This document shows, piece after piece, positions 1-5,378 of a DNA stretch of 5,755 nucleotides. The stretch spans positions 1 through 5,755 of the forward strand of contig CALMET010000142.1 of the NCBI GenBank assembly GCA_937863195.1, written 5' to 3'. The stretch's first letter is position 1, and each line of letters begins with the position of its first letter. Source of the stretch: an uncultured bacterium (GTDB lineage: Bacteria > Patescibacteria > ABY1 > SG8-24 > 2-12-FULL-60-25). The translations under genes and the position numbers were made by a program. The notes beneath the pieces are model-generated. The model searched no databases, was not told the DNA's origin, and saw only the letters and a program-made list of their open reading frames with translations.

Positions 1-197
1 CGATCACCTGCTTCCGTTGTTCCAGTAGTAGACGATGTTTTTACAGGTTCTTGCTGTACGTTTTTTTCAACGACCATGAGGCGATTGGCGATGGTCGAAA
101 GCGTATTATTGGTATTCATCTGCATGAAACCAAGACCAACGATGCCAAGCAAGATAATCATCGCGATCGTAATAAGGGAAAAGTGTTTGCCGTCCAT
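1..197 (-). CDS. N-terminal fragment of a membrane-anchored protein, truncated by the window edge
   Basis: Reading leftwards from an ATG at 197, the frame stays open for 65 codons to the first base of the window, so the C-terminal part is missing. The visible start has a short basic N-terminus (MDGKH), then a hydrophobic segment at about residues 8-25 that is a single transmembrane helix or uncleaved signal anchor. A polar stretch follows (residues 28-50, possibly a short coiled coil), then a Thr/Ser-rich linker from about residue 53. This is the layout of an N-anchored extracytoplasmic protein, but no catalytic domain is visible and I do not recognise the family. The start is well fixed: an in-frame TAG lies at 215-213 and no other start codon occurs between it and the ATG. 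It has its own extended -10 promoter upstream and lies beyond the rplU terminator, so it is probably a separate transcription unit. Confidence 0.7.
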   Translation of the reverse strand, partial: MDGKHFSLITIAMIILLGIVGLGFMQMNTNNTLSTIANRLMVVEKNVQQEPVKTSSTTGTTEAGD

Positions 198-242
198 AGT
201 TTTAAGGGTGAGCTAGTGTTAGATATAAGTACAACGTAACTT

Positions 243-251
243 ATTATAACA
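243..251 (-). promoter_or_regulatory. Extended -10 promoter for the truncated gene at 197-1
   Basis: On the minus strand a perfect TATAAT occupies 248-243 and is preceded by TGT at 251-249, giving the TGN extended -10 form. No good -35 hexamer lies at the expected distance, which is common for extended -10 promoters. The predicted transcription start is near 236, giving a leader of about 40 bases with no clear Shine-Dalgarno sequence. A small palindrome (264-276) covers the place where a -35 box would be. Confidence 0.6.
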
Positions 252-263
252 CATGACAGCCCT

Positions 264-276
264 CCCCTGATAGGGG
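264..276. repeat. 13-base palindrome CCCCT-GAT-AGGGG in the -35 region
   Basis: Perfect 5-bp arms (264-268 and 272-276) flank a 3-base centre. It lies between the rplU terminator and the -10 box of the next gene, where a -35 element would be. It could be an operator or a small RNA hairpin. Its size alone does not make it significant. Confidence 0.35.
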
Positions 277-281
277 CATAC

Positions 282-308
282 AAAAACTCCGCCATTAAGG
301 CGGAGTTT
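282..308 (-). terminator. Intrinsic terminator after rplU
   Basis: On the minus strand the arm at 308-299 pairs perfectly with 293-284 (10 bp, GC-rich core CTCCGCC/GGCGGAG) around a 5-base loop (298-294). The 3' arm runs straight into a U tract covering 286-282. It starts 10 bases after the rplU stop codon. This is a textbook Rho-independent terminator for rplU and probably for any read-through from the upstream operon. Confidence 0.9.
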
Positions 309-317
309 AAAGATTGA

Positions 318-620
318 TTACGCAATCTTGGTGATTTTCACTTCGGTGAAGTGTTGGCGGTGGCCATGGCGACGCGTATAGCGGCTCTTGGCTTTGTACT
401 TAACAACTTCAATCTTTGCATGGCGTGCGTGGCGGACGACTTCTGCCGTTACCTTTTCGCCGAGCGAAGGAGTGCCGAGATTGAGCTTGTCGCCCTCAGC
501 GGTAAGAAGAGTCTCAAAAGAAACGGACTTGCCGGCTTCTGCTTCGAGCTTTTCGATTTTGATGACGTCGCCCTCGGATACGAGGTACTGTTTACCGCCA
601 GTGGAGATAACTGCAATCAT
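318..620 (-). CDS. rplU: 50S ribosomal protein L21 (bL21)
   Basis: This 100-residue protein matches bL21 in length (E. coli has 103) and in sequence. It begins MIAVISTGGKQYLV, the usual N-terminal strand and GGKQY turn. It ends with the diagnostic basic C-terminus at residues 69-99, including KIEVVKYKAKSRY (69-81) and GHRQHFTEVKI (86-96). bL21 binds 23S rRNA in the large subunit. A strong promoter lies directly upstream (TTGACA at 670-665 and TAATAT at 647-642, 17-base spacer), which predicts a leader of only about 15 bases with no Shine-Dalgarno sequence. A clear terminator follows the stop. rpmA (bL27), usually the next gene in bacteria, is absent: the next gene encodes a membrane-anchored protein from its own promoter. 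Confidence 0.97.
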   Translation of the reverse strand: MIAVISTGGKQYLVSEGDVIKIEKLEAEAGKSVSFETLLTAEGDKLNLGTPSLGEKVTAEVVRHARHAKIEVVKYKAKSRYTRRHGHRQHFTEVKITKIA

Positions 621-641
621 AGAATTTTTGGGAATGGGCGT

Positions 642-670
642 ATATTAGCGGTTTTAGGCTAGGTTGTCAA
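642..670 (-). promoter_or_regulatory. Sigma-70-type promoter of rplU
   Basis: On the minus strand a perfect -35 TTGACA (670-665) is followed by a 17-base spacer and a -10-like TAATAT (647-642). Transcription should begin near 635, about 15 bases before the rplU ATG. The -35 box lies inside the left arm of the inverted repeat at 663-697. The promoter lets rplU be expressed apart from the upstream operon, although no terminator clearly blocks read-through from that operon. Confidence 0.7.
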
Positions 671-697
671 TTCCTCGGCTTTGCTCGGAATGACAAC
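663..697. repeat. Imperfect inverted repeat, similar to dispersed TCATTCCGAGC..GAGGAAT palindromes
   Basis: Arms GTTGTCA (663-669) and TGACAAC (691-697) pair perfectly. After one bulged A (670), TTCC (671-674) pairs with GGAA (687-690), and the 12-base centre can form a further small GC/GC pairing. Read on the minus strand it contains TTGTCATTCCGAGC...GAGGAAT, close to a short palindrome I recall as dispersed between genes in many unrelated bacterial genomes. On the minus strand no U tract follows, so it is a poor terminator for the DUF192 gene. On the plus strand it is followed by TTGTTTTT, but no plus-strand gene ends here. It overlaps the rplU -35 box. Confidence 0.6.
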
Positions 698-717
698 TTG
701 TTTTTACTGGCATTTGG

Positions 718-1185
718 CTATCTTAAGCTGTTTAAATCCGTCTTGGTGCCTATTTCTAGCTTGTATTCTTTTACCATTCCTGCATTTAGCTCAAGAACCA
801 TGTCTGCCTCGGTTTTGGATTGATGGCTGGGGATAGATGCTAGACTGGGGCGTTGTAGCGTCACGAGATCAACCACCTCACCCTCTCTCAAAAAAACAAT
901 GTCGATGGCAAACTTCATATCCTTCATCCAAAAGGTCTGATATTCGACATTTGGCATAATGAAGAGCATCCCTTCATCTGCCGCCATGGTATTGCGGCCA
1001 CTGAGACCCTGCACAATCGCCGCAGGTGTTTGTGCGATCTCGAGTTGCAGTGATTTACCATTGATGGTGACTTCACGATCGTGTCGCATTCTAGGGGCTT
1101 CTGGCGCTGATAGAATCCACGAAGCAAACCCGATACCTAGCGCCACCAAAACGAGCCCAGTAGTTACGAAGATTTTTTGATTCAT
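718..1185 (-). CDS. Membrane-anchored DUF192 family protein
   Basis: This 155-residue protein has an N-terminal hydrophobic segment at about residues 5-25, acting as a membrane anchor or signal peptide, followed by a DUF192 (PF02643) domain from about 39 to the end. Family landmarks are GLSGR (60-64), DEGMLFIM (70-77), FWMKDMKFAIDIVFL (85-99, the FWMK..xLDixF signature) and VLELNAG (130-136). The domain is thus expected on the extracytoplasmic side. DUF192 has no settled biochemical role; a small secreted beta-rich fold is known, and nothing here shows a substrate. Its ATG overlaps the stop of the upstream transferase gene by 4 bases (ATGA, 1185-1182), which indicates translational coupling and fits the lack of a Shine-Dalgarno sequence. 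It is the last gene of the operon that begins at 5303. Confidence 0.92.
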   Translation of the reverse strand: MNQKIFVTTGLVLVALGIGFASWILSAPEAPRMRHDREVTINGKSLQLEIAQTPAAIVQGLSGRNTMAADEGMLFIMPNVEYQTFWMKDMKFAIDIVFLREGEVVDLVTLQRPSLASIPSHQSKTEADMVLELNAGMVKEYKLEIGTKTDLNSLR

Positions 1186-2261
1186 ATACGTGACTTGGAC
1201 TTATGTTTAGCGTCTGCCCAAGCTGACAAACCTGCGGTCACCGCACAAAGCAAAAAGAATAACAGCGCTTTACCGCGCGTCTGGACAAAAAGCCCGGCAG
1301 CACCAGCCAACGCTGTCAGCGACCAAAGCAAATAGACGATATGACGCTTGTCGAGACCAGCTTTCAATAACTTGTGATGAAGATGCGTATCATCACCTTT
1401 AAAGAGTGAGGCACCGCGACGCAGACGTCCGATGAGCACAAAAGAAAGATCGGCGATCGGTAAACCGAGCACCATTAAGGCCGTTGCGAGCTTTGCACCA
1501 CTTAAAATCGCCAATGCCCCAAGTAAAAACCCTGCAAGGGTACTACCCGCTTCGCCGAGAAATTGCTTGGCGGGATTCATGTTATGCGGCAAGAACCCGA
1601 TAAAAGCCCCAACGACGATGATCGCCAGCAACGCCATACTAGGCTGATAGTAGCGCTGGGTGAGTGATAGTGCCGCAATTAGGGCAGCGCCGATAACGGC
1701 TTGGCCTGTGACAAGACCATCAAGCCCGTCCATTACCTTGGTGGCATAGGTCACACCCATTAACCAAAAAAACGCGAGCAGACTCGGCACGAGGGCAACG
1801 CCACTCACCGTTAACCACTGCAATGAGATGGCGCCGCCAAAAGGATTTGTGATAACGCTAATCGAAAGTCCGCAGACAACCGCCGTGACACTCGCAACTA
1901 TCGGAAACAAAATCTGATACTTTGCGGGCAAATCATAACGATCATCCAAAACGCCACCAATAACGAGTATGATTATCGCGATCATTAATCCCGTTAAGGC
2001 GAGACTTGGCACGGATAACCATGGCGACAAAAAACCAAATGCGATCAAAACGACCAAACCAATACCCAAACCGCCTAATAGCGGTGTTGCGACCTCATGA
2101 ATCTTGCGGCCACCTTTTGGCTCATCGATAGCACCTAATCTAGGGGCAAGACACTGCGTCGCGCGTGCCAATAACCACGATAATGACGCACTAGCAGCGC
2201 CTAATGCAGCAAGAATCAAATACAGGGTCGTTCGGTCCATAGCGACATCTAACCCCGCCAT
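1182..2261 (-). CDS. WecA/MraY-family polyprenyl-phosphate sugar-1-phosphate transferase
   Basis: This 359-residue, very hydrophobic protein (about 10-11 membrane segments) belongs to the PF00953 family. These enzymes transfer a sugar-1-phosphate, usually GlcNAc-1-P or a MurNAc-pentapeptide phosphate, from a UDP-sugar to undecaprenyl phosphate. Visible motifs are RKIHEVATPLLGGLGI (52-67), the metal-site Asp pair in GVLDDRYDLPAKY (103-115), KVMDGLDGL (175-183), FLGEAGS (234-240) and the C-terminal DDTHLHH (290-296). The HLHH-type motif and the short cytoplasmic loops resemble WecA/TagO more than MraY, but the substrate cannot be read from sequence. Oddities: the usual FLGD motif has Glu (E237) in place of Asp, and the N in NxxDGxDGL is replaced (K175). 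The ATG at 2261 overlaps the end of the ATPase gene by 13 bases. An in-frame ATG at 2240 (residue 8), after that gene's stop, is an equally reasonable start. Confidence 0.9.
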   Translation of the reverse strand: MAGLDVAMDRTTLYLILAALGAASASLSWLLARATQCLAPRLGAIDEPKGGRKIHEVATPLLGGLGIGLVVLIAFGFLSPWLSVPSLALTGLMIAIIILVIGGVLDDRYDLPAKYQILFPIVASVTAVVCGLSISVITNPFGGAISLQWLTVSGVALVPSLLAFFWLMGVTYATKVMDGLDGLVTGQAVIGAALIAALSLTQRYYQPSMALLAIIVVGAFIGFLPHNMNPAKQFLGEAGSTLAGFLLGALAILSGAKLATALMVLGLPIADLSFVLIGRLRRGASLFKGDDTHLHHKLLKAGLDKRHIVYLLWSLTALAGAAGLFVQTRGKALLFFLLCAVTAGLSAWADAKHKSKSRI

Positions 2262-4912
2262 TTCTCGACACGCAAGTGACCACCCTCTTCAATAACAAGC
2301 GTATCTTTGCGAGCCACCTCTTCATTCAGCAAGGCATCGGCAATCGCGGTCTCGACCTTATCTTGAATAAGACGCTTTAATGGACGCACGCCAAATTGAG
2401 GATCAAAGCCTTCTTTTGCCAACCATTGAACCGCCTCATCATCGGCGGTAACCGTAATGCCTTTTTCTTTGAGCTTATTTGCCAATAAGCGGATTTGTAA
2501 CCAAGTGATTTGCTCTACTTCATCCAAATTAAGCGGACGGAACACGATAATCCCATCGAAACGATTTAAAAATTCTGGGCGATAAACATTTTGCAGTTCG
2601 CGTTCAAGCAACTCGCGTTTAATCGTCTCGAGCGGCATTTCTTCACGCACAGACTGCTGTATAAATGAAGCACCAGCATTTGATGTTGCTATAACAATGG
2701 TATTCGTGAAATCAACCGTTCTCCCAACACCATCAGTAAGACGTCCATCATCAAGCACCTGCAAAAATAATGACAAAATATCTGGGTGGGCTTTTTCTAA
2801 CTCATCAAGTAAGACAATTGAGAATGGTTGTTTGCGAATCGCCTCCGTCAATAAACCACCTTTATTATCACCCGGTGCACCAATCAAACGTGCTACCGAA
2901 GATGAATGTTGATACTCAGACATGTCGAGACGCACCAAGAACCGTTCATGACCAACGTATTCGGTCGCGAGCGCTTTCGCTAATTCGGTTTTACCCACAC
3001 CAGTTGGCCCCAAGAACATAAAGGTTGCCATTGGGCGGCGCGTCTCACGCACATCAACACGAGCACGACGCATGGCTTGTGAAACCGCTTTTACGGCTTC
3101 TTCTTGTCCAATAACATGATTCTTCAAACGACTTTCGAGTCCGAGAAGTTTTTCTTTTTCATTTGAATTGATGGATTCAACCGGGATCCGCGTCTTTTCG
3201 TGGACGATTTGGGCGATATCATCCTCACTTACCAATACTCCAGAGCCACGTTTGCGTTGGGCGGATGCCGCGGCCTCGGTCATGAGCTGCAAGGCGCTCT
3301 CAGGCAAACGAATATCCTTCAAATAACGTTTAGCCGAAGTATAGGCTTGCTCTAGGGCACCATACGTAAAGTACACGCGTGAACGATATTCAATGCTGCC
3401 AGCTTTTGCCATTAATAACTCCATCGCTGCTTCTTTTGAAGGCTCTTCGAGGACTTGCTTGCCCATTTGTGCGCTTAACGCATGTGGCTCAAGCACGCTC
3501 GTCCATGCAGAAGGCGTCGTCGTAGCGAGGAGCATCAATCTACCATGCTCTAAATCTGAAGCGAGTAAGTCAGCTAAATCAACGCCATTTGTCGACACGC
3601 GCACAACGGCATCAATTTGTTGAAGGACAAGAAGAATATTGCCCGAACTTTCAGCCTCGCGAATCAATGCAAGCAAACGCTGCGGCGCATAGGCAGGATC
3701 ACCACCGGCTAATACATGCGCGACATCAACAACAACCATGCGCTTATCGAATAATATTGGCGGGACGTCTTCAATCACCATACGTTGAGCGAGACCCTCA
3801 ACAAGGGCACGCTTACCGATGCCAGCATCCGCAATCAGGGCCATGGCATGATGCCCACTTTCAAATCCACGTAATAACTGGTCCATCTCTTCATCGCGAC
3901 CGATAAGCGGAAAGAGATAGTCATGTCGTGCAGACCGGGTTAAGTCCTCACCGAATTGATCGAGGAGCGGTGTCGCATGCGCCATCATGGCACGGTCCAT
4001 CGAAGCATCAGGCTTAAGAAGTGCGAGCTTGTGATAGGCGCGATGATCTTCGACGAGCTGCTCTTGCAAACGTATCCAATGTGCGACGCGTTCTACGCGA
4101 TCTGCCGGTACGCCCAAAAGATCCAAAGCATCGCGAATAGACCCGTCAACTTCTACAGCCGCTTGAAAAATATCCATAACGCTCACTGTCTGGCGCTGAT
4201 TTTGACGAGCGTATAAAAATGAACGTAATAACACTTCGCGTGCCTCATCTGAAAGAGTTGGTGTAGCATTATCGCCAAAAGAGACACGATTCAACAACCT
4301 ACCAAGTTCTGGCTTCCAGGCATCAAAGGTGACACCGAGACGTGAGAGCAAGATCCCTCCTTGTGTGGACGTAAGTGCCGCAGCAAACAAATGAATAGGG
4401 GCTAATGCGGATTTTTGTTGCTTCTCAGCCAATTCATGCGCGAGACGCAAGGCGACCCAGGCGCTGTCATCAGCAAAACGTGAAACATCGCGTACAAAAG
4501 GTTGCGTTGGCACGCTCGATGGCGCTACAGGGATGCGTTCTTGCGTCTCTGACCAGGTTGCCGTGCGGTAGACAAGCGTTAATGACGCTAAAGCAGCCAA
4601 ACAAACGGCGAATCCAAAAGATGAACCTGATACGAGCAAGGCAAAAGACCATTCGCTCGTCGCGGATGACACCAACCAACCAATCCCAACAACAGAAACA
4701 ACAAAGAGCATGAGAGCCAAAAGAACACTCCCCCTTCGTGAGATCTCTTTGACACGACGTAAACCAAATACCGATGGTTCAACAGGGCTCAACCAAACAA
4801 GCTGCTCGGCACTATCGATAATCAATGCAAACTTTGTCCCTCGGCAATTGGTGCAGAGCGTTTGGTCGCCATCAACAGGGCAGGCATCACAAGAAATTCG
4901 CTGAATATCCAT
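2249..4912 (-). CDS. Membrane-anchored Clp-like AAA+ ATPase with zinc ribbon and degenerate first ATPase domain
   Basis: This 887-residue member of the ClpA/B/C family has an unusual N-terminus. Order: CxxC...CxxC zinc ribbon (Cys 8, 11, 20, 23); two transmembrane segments (about 62-81 and 90-114); linker; two ClpN-like repeats (about 146-193 and 220-267); first AAA+ domain (about 336-555); second AAA+ domain (about 590-780); C-terminal D2-small domain with sensor 2. The second domain looks active: GPTGVGKT (635-642), LLDE (701-704), sensor-1 SN (744-745), arginine finger R784 in FLNRFD, sensor-2 R843 in GVRPLKR. The first looks dead: ADAGIGKR (361-368) instead of GxxGxGKT, QQ (431-432) instead of the Walker B DE, and no arginines at the finger site (479-484). 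The ClpB/ClpC middle coiled coil is absent, as in ClpA. The D2 GYVG pore loop is missing (IGAPGDNKGG, 677-686), and no IGF/LGF ClpP-docking loop is seen between 749 and 776. It probably remodels or extracts membrane-associated proteins, perhaps without ClpP; that role is inference. It starts 1 base after the upstream gene's stop. Confidence 0.92.
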   Translation of the reverse strand: MDIQRISCDACPVDGDQTLCTNCRGTKFALIIDSAEQLVWLSPVEPSVFGLRRVKEISRRGSVLLALMLFVVSVVGIGWLVSSATSEWSFALLVSGSSFGFAVCLAALASLTLVYRTATWSETQERIPVAPSSVPTQPFVRDVSRFADDSAWVALRLAHELAEKQQKSALAPIHLFAAALTSTQGGILLSRLGVTFDAWKPELGRLLNRVSFGDNATPTLSDEAREVLLRSFLYARQNQRQTVSVMDIFQAAVEVDGSIRDALDLLGVPADRVERVAHWIRLQEQLVEDHRAYHKLALLKPDASMDRAMMAHATPLLDQFGEDLTRSARHDYLFPLIGRDEEMDQLLRGFESGHHAMALIADAGIGKRALVEGLAQRMVIEDVPPILFDKRMVVVDVAHVLAGGDPAYAPQRLLALIREAESSGNILLVLQQIDAVVRVSTNGVDLADLLASDLEHGRLMLLATTTPSAWTSVLEPHALSAQMGKQVLEEPSKEAAMELLMAKAGSIEYRSRVYFTYGALEQAYTSAKRYLKDIRLPESALQLMTEAAASAQRKRGSGVLVSEDDIAQIVHEKTRIPVESINSNEKEKLLGLESRLKNHVIGQEEAVKAVSQAMRRARVDVRETRRPMATFMFLGPTGVGKTELAKALATEYVGHERFLVRLDMSEYQHSSSVARLIGAPGDNKGGLLTEAIRKQPFSIVLLDELEKAHPDILSLFLQVLDDGRLTDGVGRTVDFTNTIVIATSNAGASFIQQSVREEMPLETIKRELLERELQNVYRPEFLNRFDGIIVFRPLNLDEVEQITWLQIRLLANKLKEKGITVTADDEAVQWLAKEGFDPQFGVRPLKRLIQDKVETAIADALLNEEVARKDTLVIEEGGHLRVEKWRG

Positions 4913-4913
4913 A

Positions 4914-5303
4914 TTACATCACAAAGATCAAACCTAGCGCACCCATGCTATTGAGTACAAGCACCGCAACAATCGCCGCTGGTAAAAAGAACCAGGTCAT
5001 GAGAACGAACGCATAAAGCAAGAGAGACCCTGCTAAAACAAAGAGGCGCCAAATCAACACGAGAAATCTCATCACGACACTAATCGCTCGACCAGCAAAA
5101 TCACTTTGACCGTACATCGGCTGCAATAAATGCGAAGCCCAAAAACGAAAAGCCAATGCTCGCCAACGATATGAAAGTCGTCCTTTTATCCAATCAAAAA
5201 GACGGGCAAGACCGTCTGAATACCACCAAAAAAACGTTTTTGGCACCACGCCGAACAATTCTGACACGATGATGAAAAAAGATGCGGCGATCGGCATGGT
5301 CAT
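4914..5303 (-). CDS. Small multi-pass membrane protein, first gene of the Clp operon, function unknown
   Basis: This 129-residue protein is not a family I can name. It has a hydrophobic N-terminal segment (about residues 5-21), a central aromatic and basic region (about 24-60, with repeated Trp, Phe and Arg) that could lie along the membrane surface, a PMYGQSD motif (62-68), and two further hydrophobic segments (about 74-98 and 101-128) reaching the C-terminus. Its stop is separated from the ATPase start by a single base (TAA-T-ATG), so translation is very likely coupled and equal production of the two proteins is plausible. This makes it a candidate partner or membrane platform for the ATPase. 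A possible alternative start is the ATG two codons in (5297). A perfect TATAAT ends six bases before the first ATG, so the mRNA may be leaderless. Confidence 0.8.
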   Translation of the reverse strand: MTMPIAASFFIIVSELFGVVPKTFFWWYSDGLARLFDWIKGRLSYRWRALAFRFWASHLLQPMYGQSDFAGRAISVVMRFLVLIWRLFVLAGSLLLYAFVLMTWFFLPAAIVAVLVLNSMGALGLIFVM

Positions 5304-5309
5304 GCGGCG

Positions 5310-5318
5310 ATTATATCA
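5310..5318 (-). promoter_or_regulatory. Extended -10 promoter of the four-gene Clp operon, probably giving leaderless mRNA
   Basis: On the minus strand TATAAT (5315-5310) is preceded by TGA (5318-5316), the TGN extended -10 form. The -35 position (about 5338-5333) reads TAGCGT and is weak. Counting seven bases from the -10 puts the transcription start on the A of the ATG at 5303. The start of the box overlaps the 3' arm of the hairpin at 5313-5358. Confidence 0.6.
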
Positions 5319-5358
5319 ACAATCCCCCCTACACGCTATGAGGGAGGATTATTGATAT
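5313..5358 (-). repeat. Long inverted repeat / RNA hairpin between the FtsL-like gene and the Clp operon
   Basis: Arms of 18 bases (5313-5330 and 5341-5358) surround a 10-base loop (5331-5340). Two positions mismatch on the plus strand (C5320/A5351 and C5326/A5345), but both become G-U wobble pairs in minus-strand RNA, giving 18 uninterrupted pairs there. It begins 20 bases after the FtsL-like stop codon. No U tract follows the stem on either strand, so it is not a standard intrinsic terminator. It could be a 3' end or processing element for the upstream transcript, or an operator, since its distal arm runs into the -10 box of the next operon. Confidence 0.75.
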
Positions 5359-5378
5359 CATCGTCTCATGCTCGAAGT

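Noticed and set aside
51..239. Plus-strand 62-codon frame
   Set aside because: It is opposite the truncated minus-strand gene, which has a coherent anchor segment, a fixed start and a promoter.
351..662. Plus-strand reading frames of 86-103 codons opposite rplU
   Set aside because: They are antisense to a certain ribosomal protein gene, have no family resemblance and no promoter.
663..707. Hairpin followed by TTGTTTTT read as a plus-strand intrinsic terminator
   Set aside because: No plus-strand gene ends near it; the T tract is probably incidental, although it could stop antisense transcription into the DUF192 gene.
2697..4904. Several plus-strand frames of 64-105 codons (for example 3589-3906 and 4405-4713)
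   Set aside because: All lie opposite the ATPase gene, whose domains are recognisable throughout; their composition is what shadow frames give.
2249..4912. Naming the ATPase clpB or clpC
   Set aside because: The middle domain, D2 pore loop and ClpP loop are absent, D1 is degenerate and a membrane anchor is present, so no standard symbol fits.
5313..5358. Hairpin as a standard intrinsic terminator of the FtsL-like gene
   Set aside because: The stem is strong, but no U tract follows on the minus strand (the next bases are AATCGCC).
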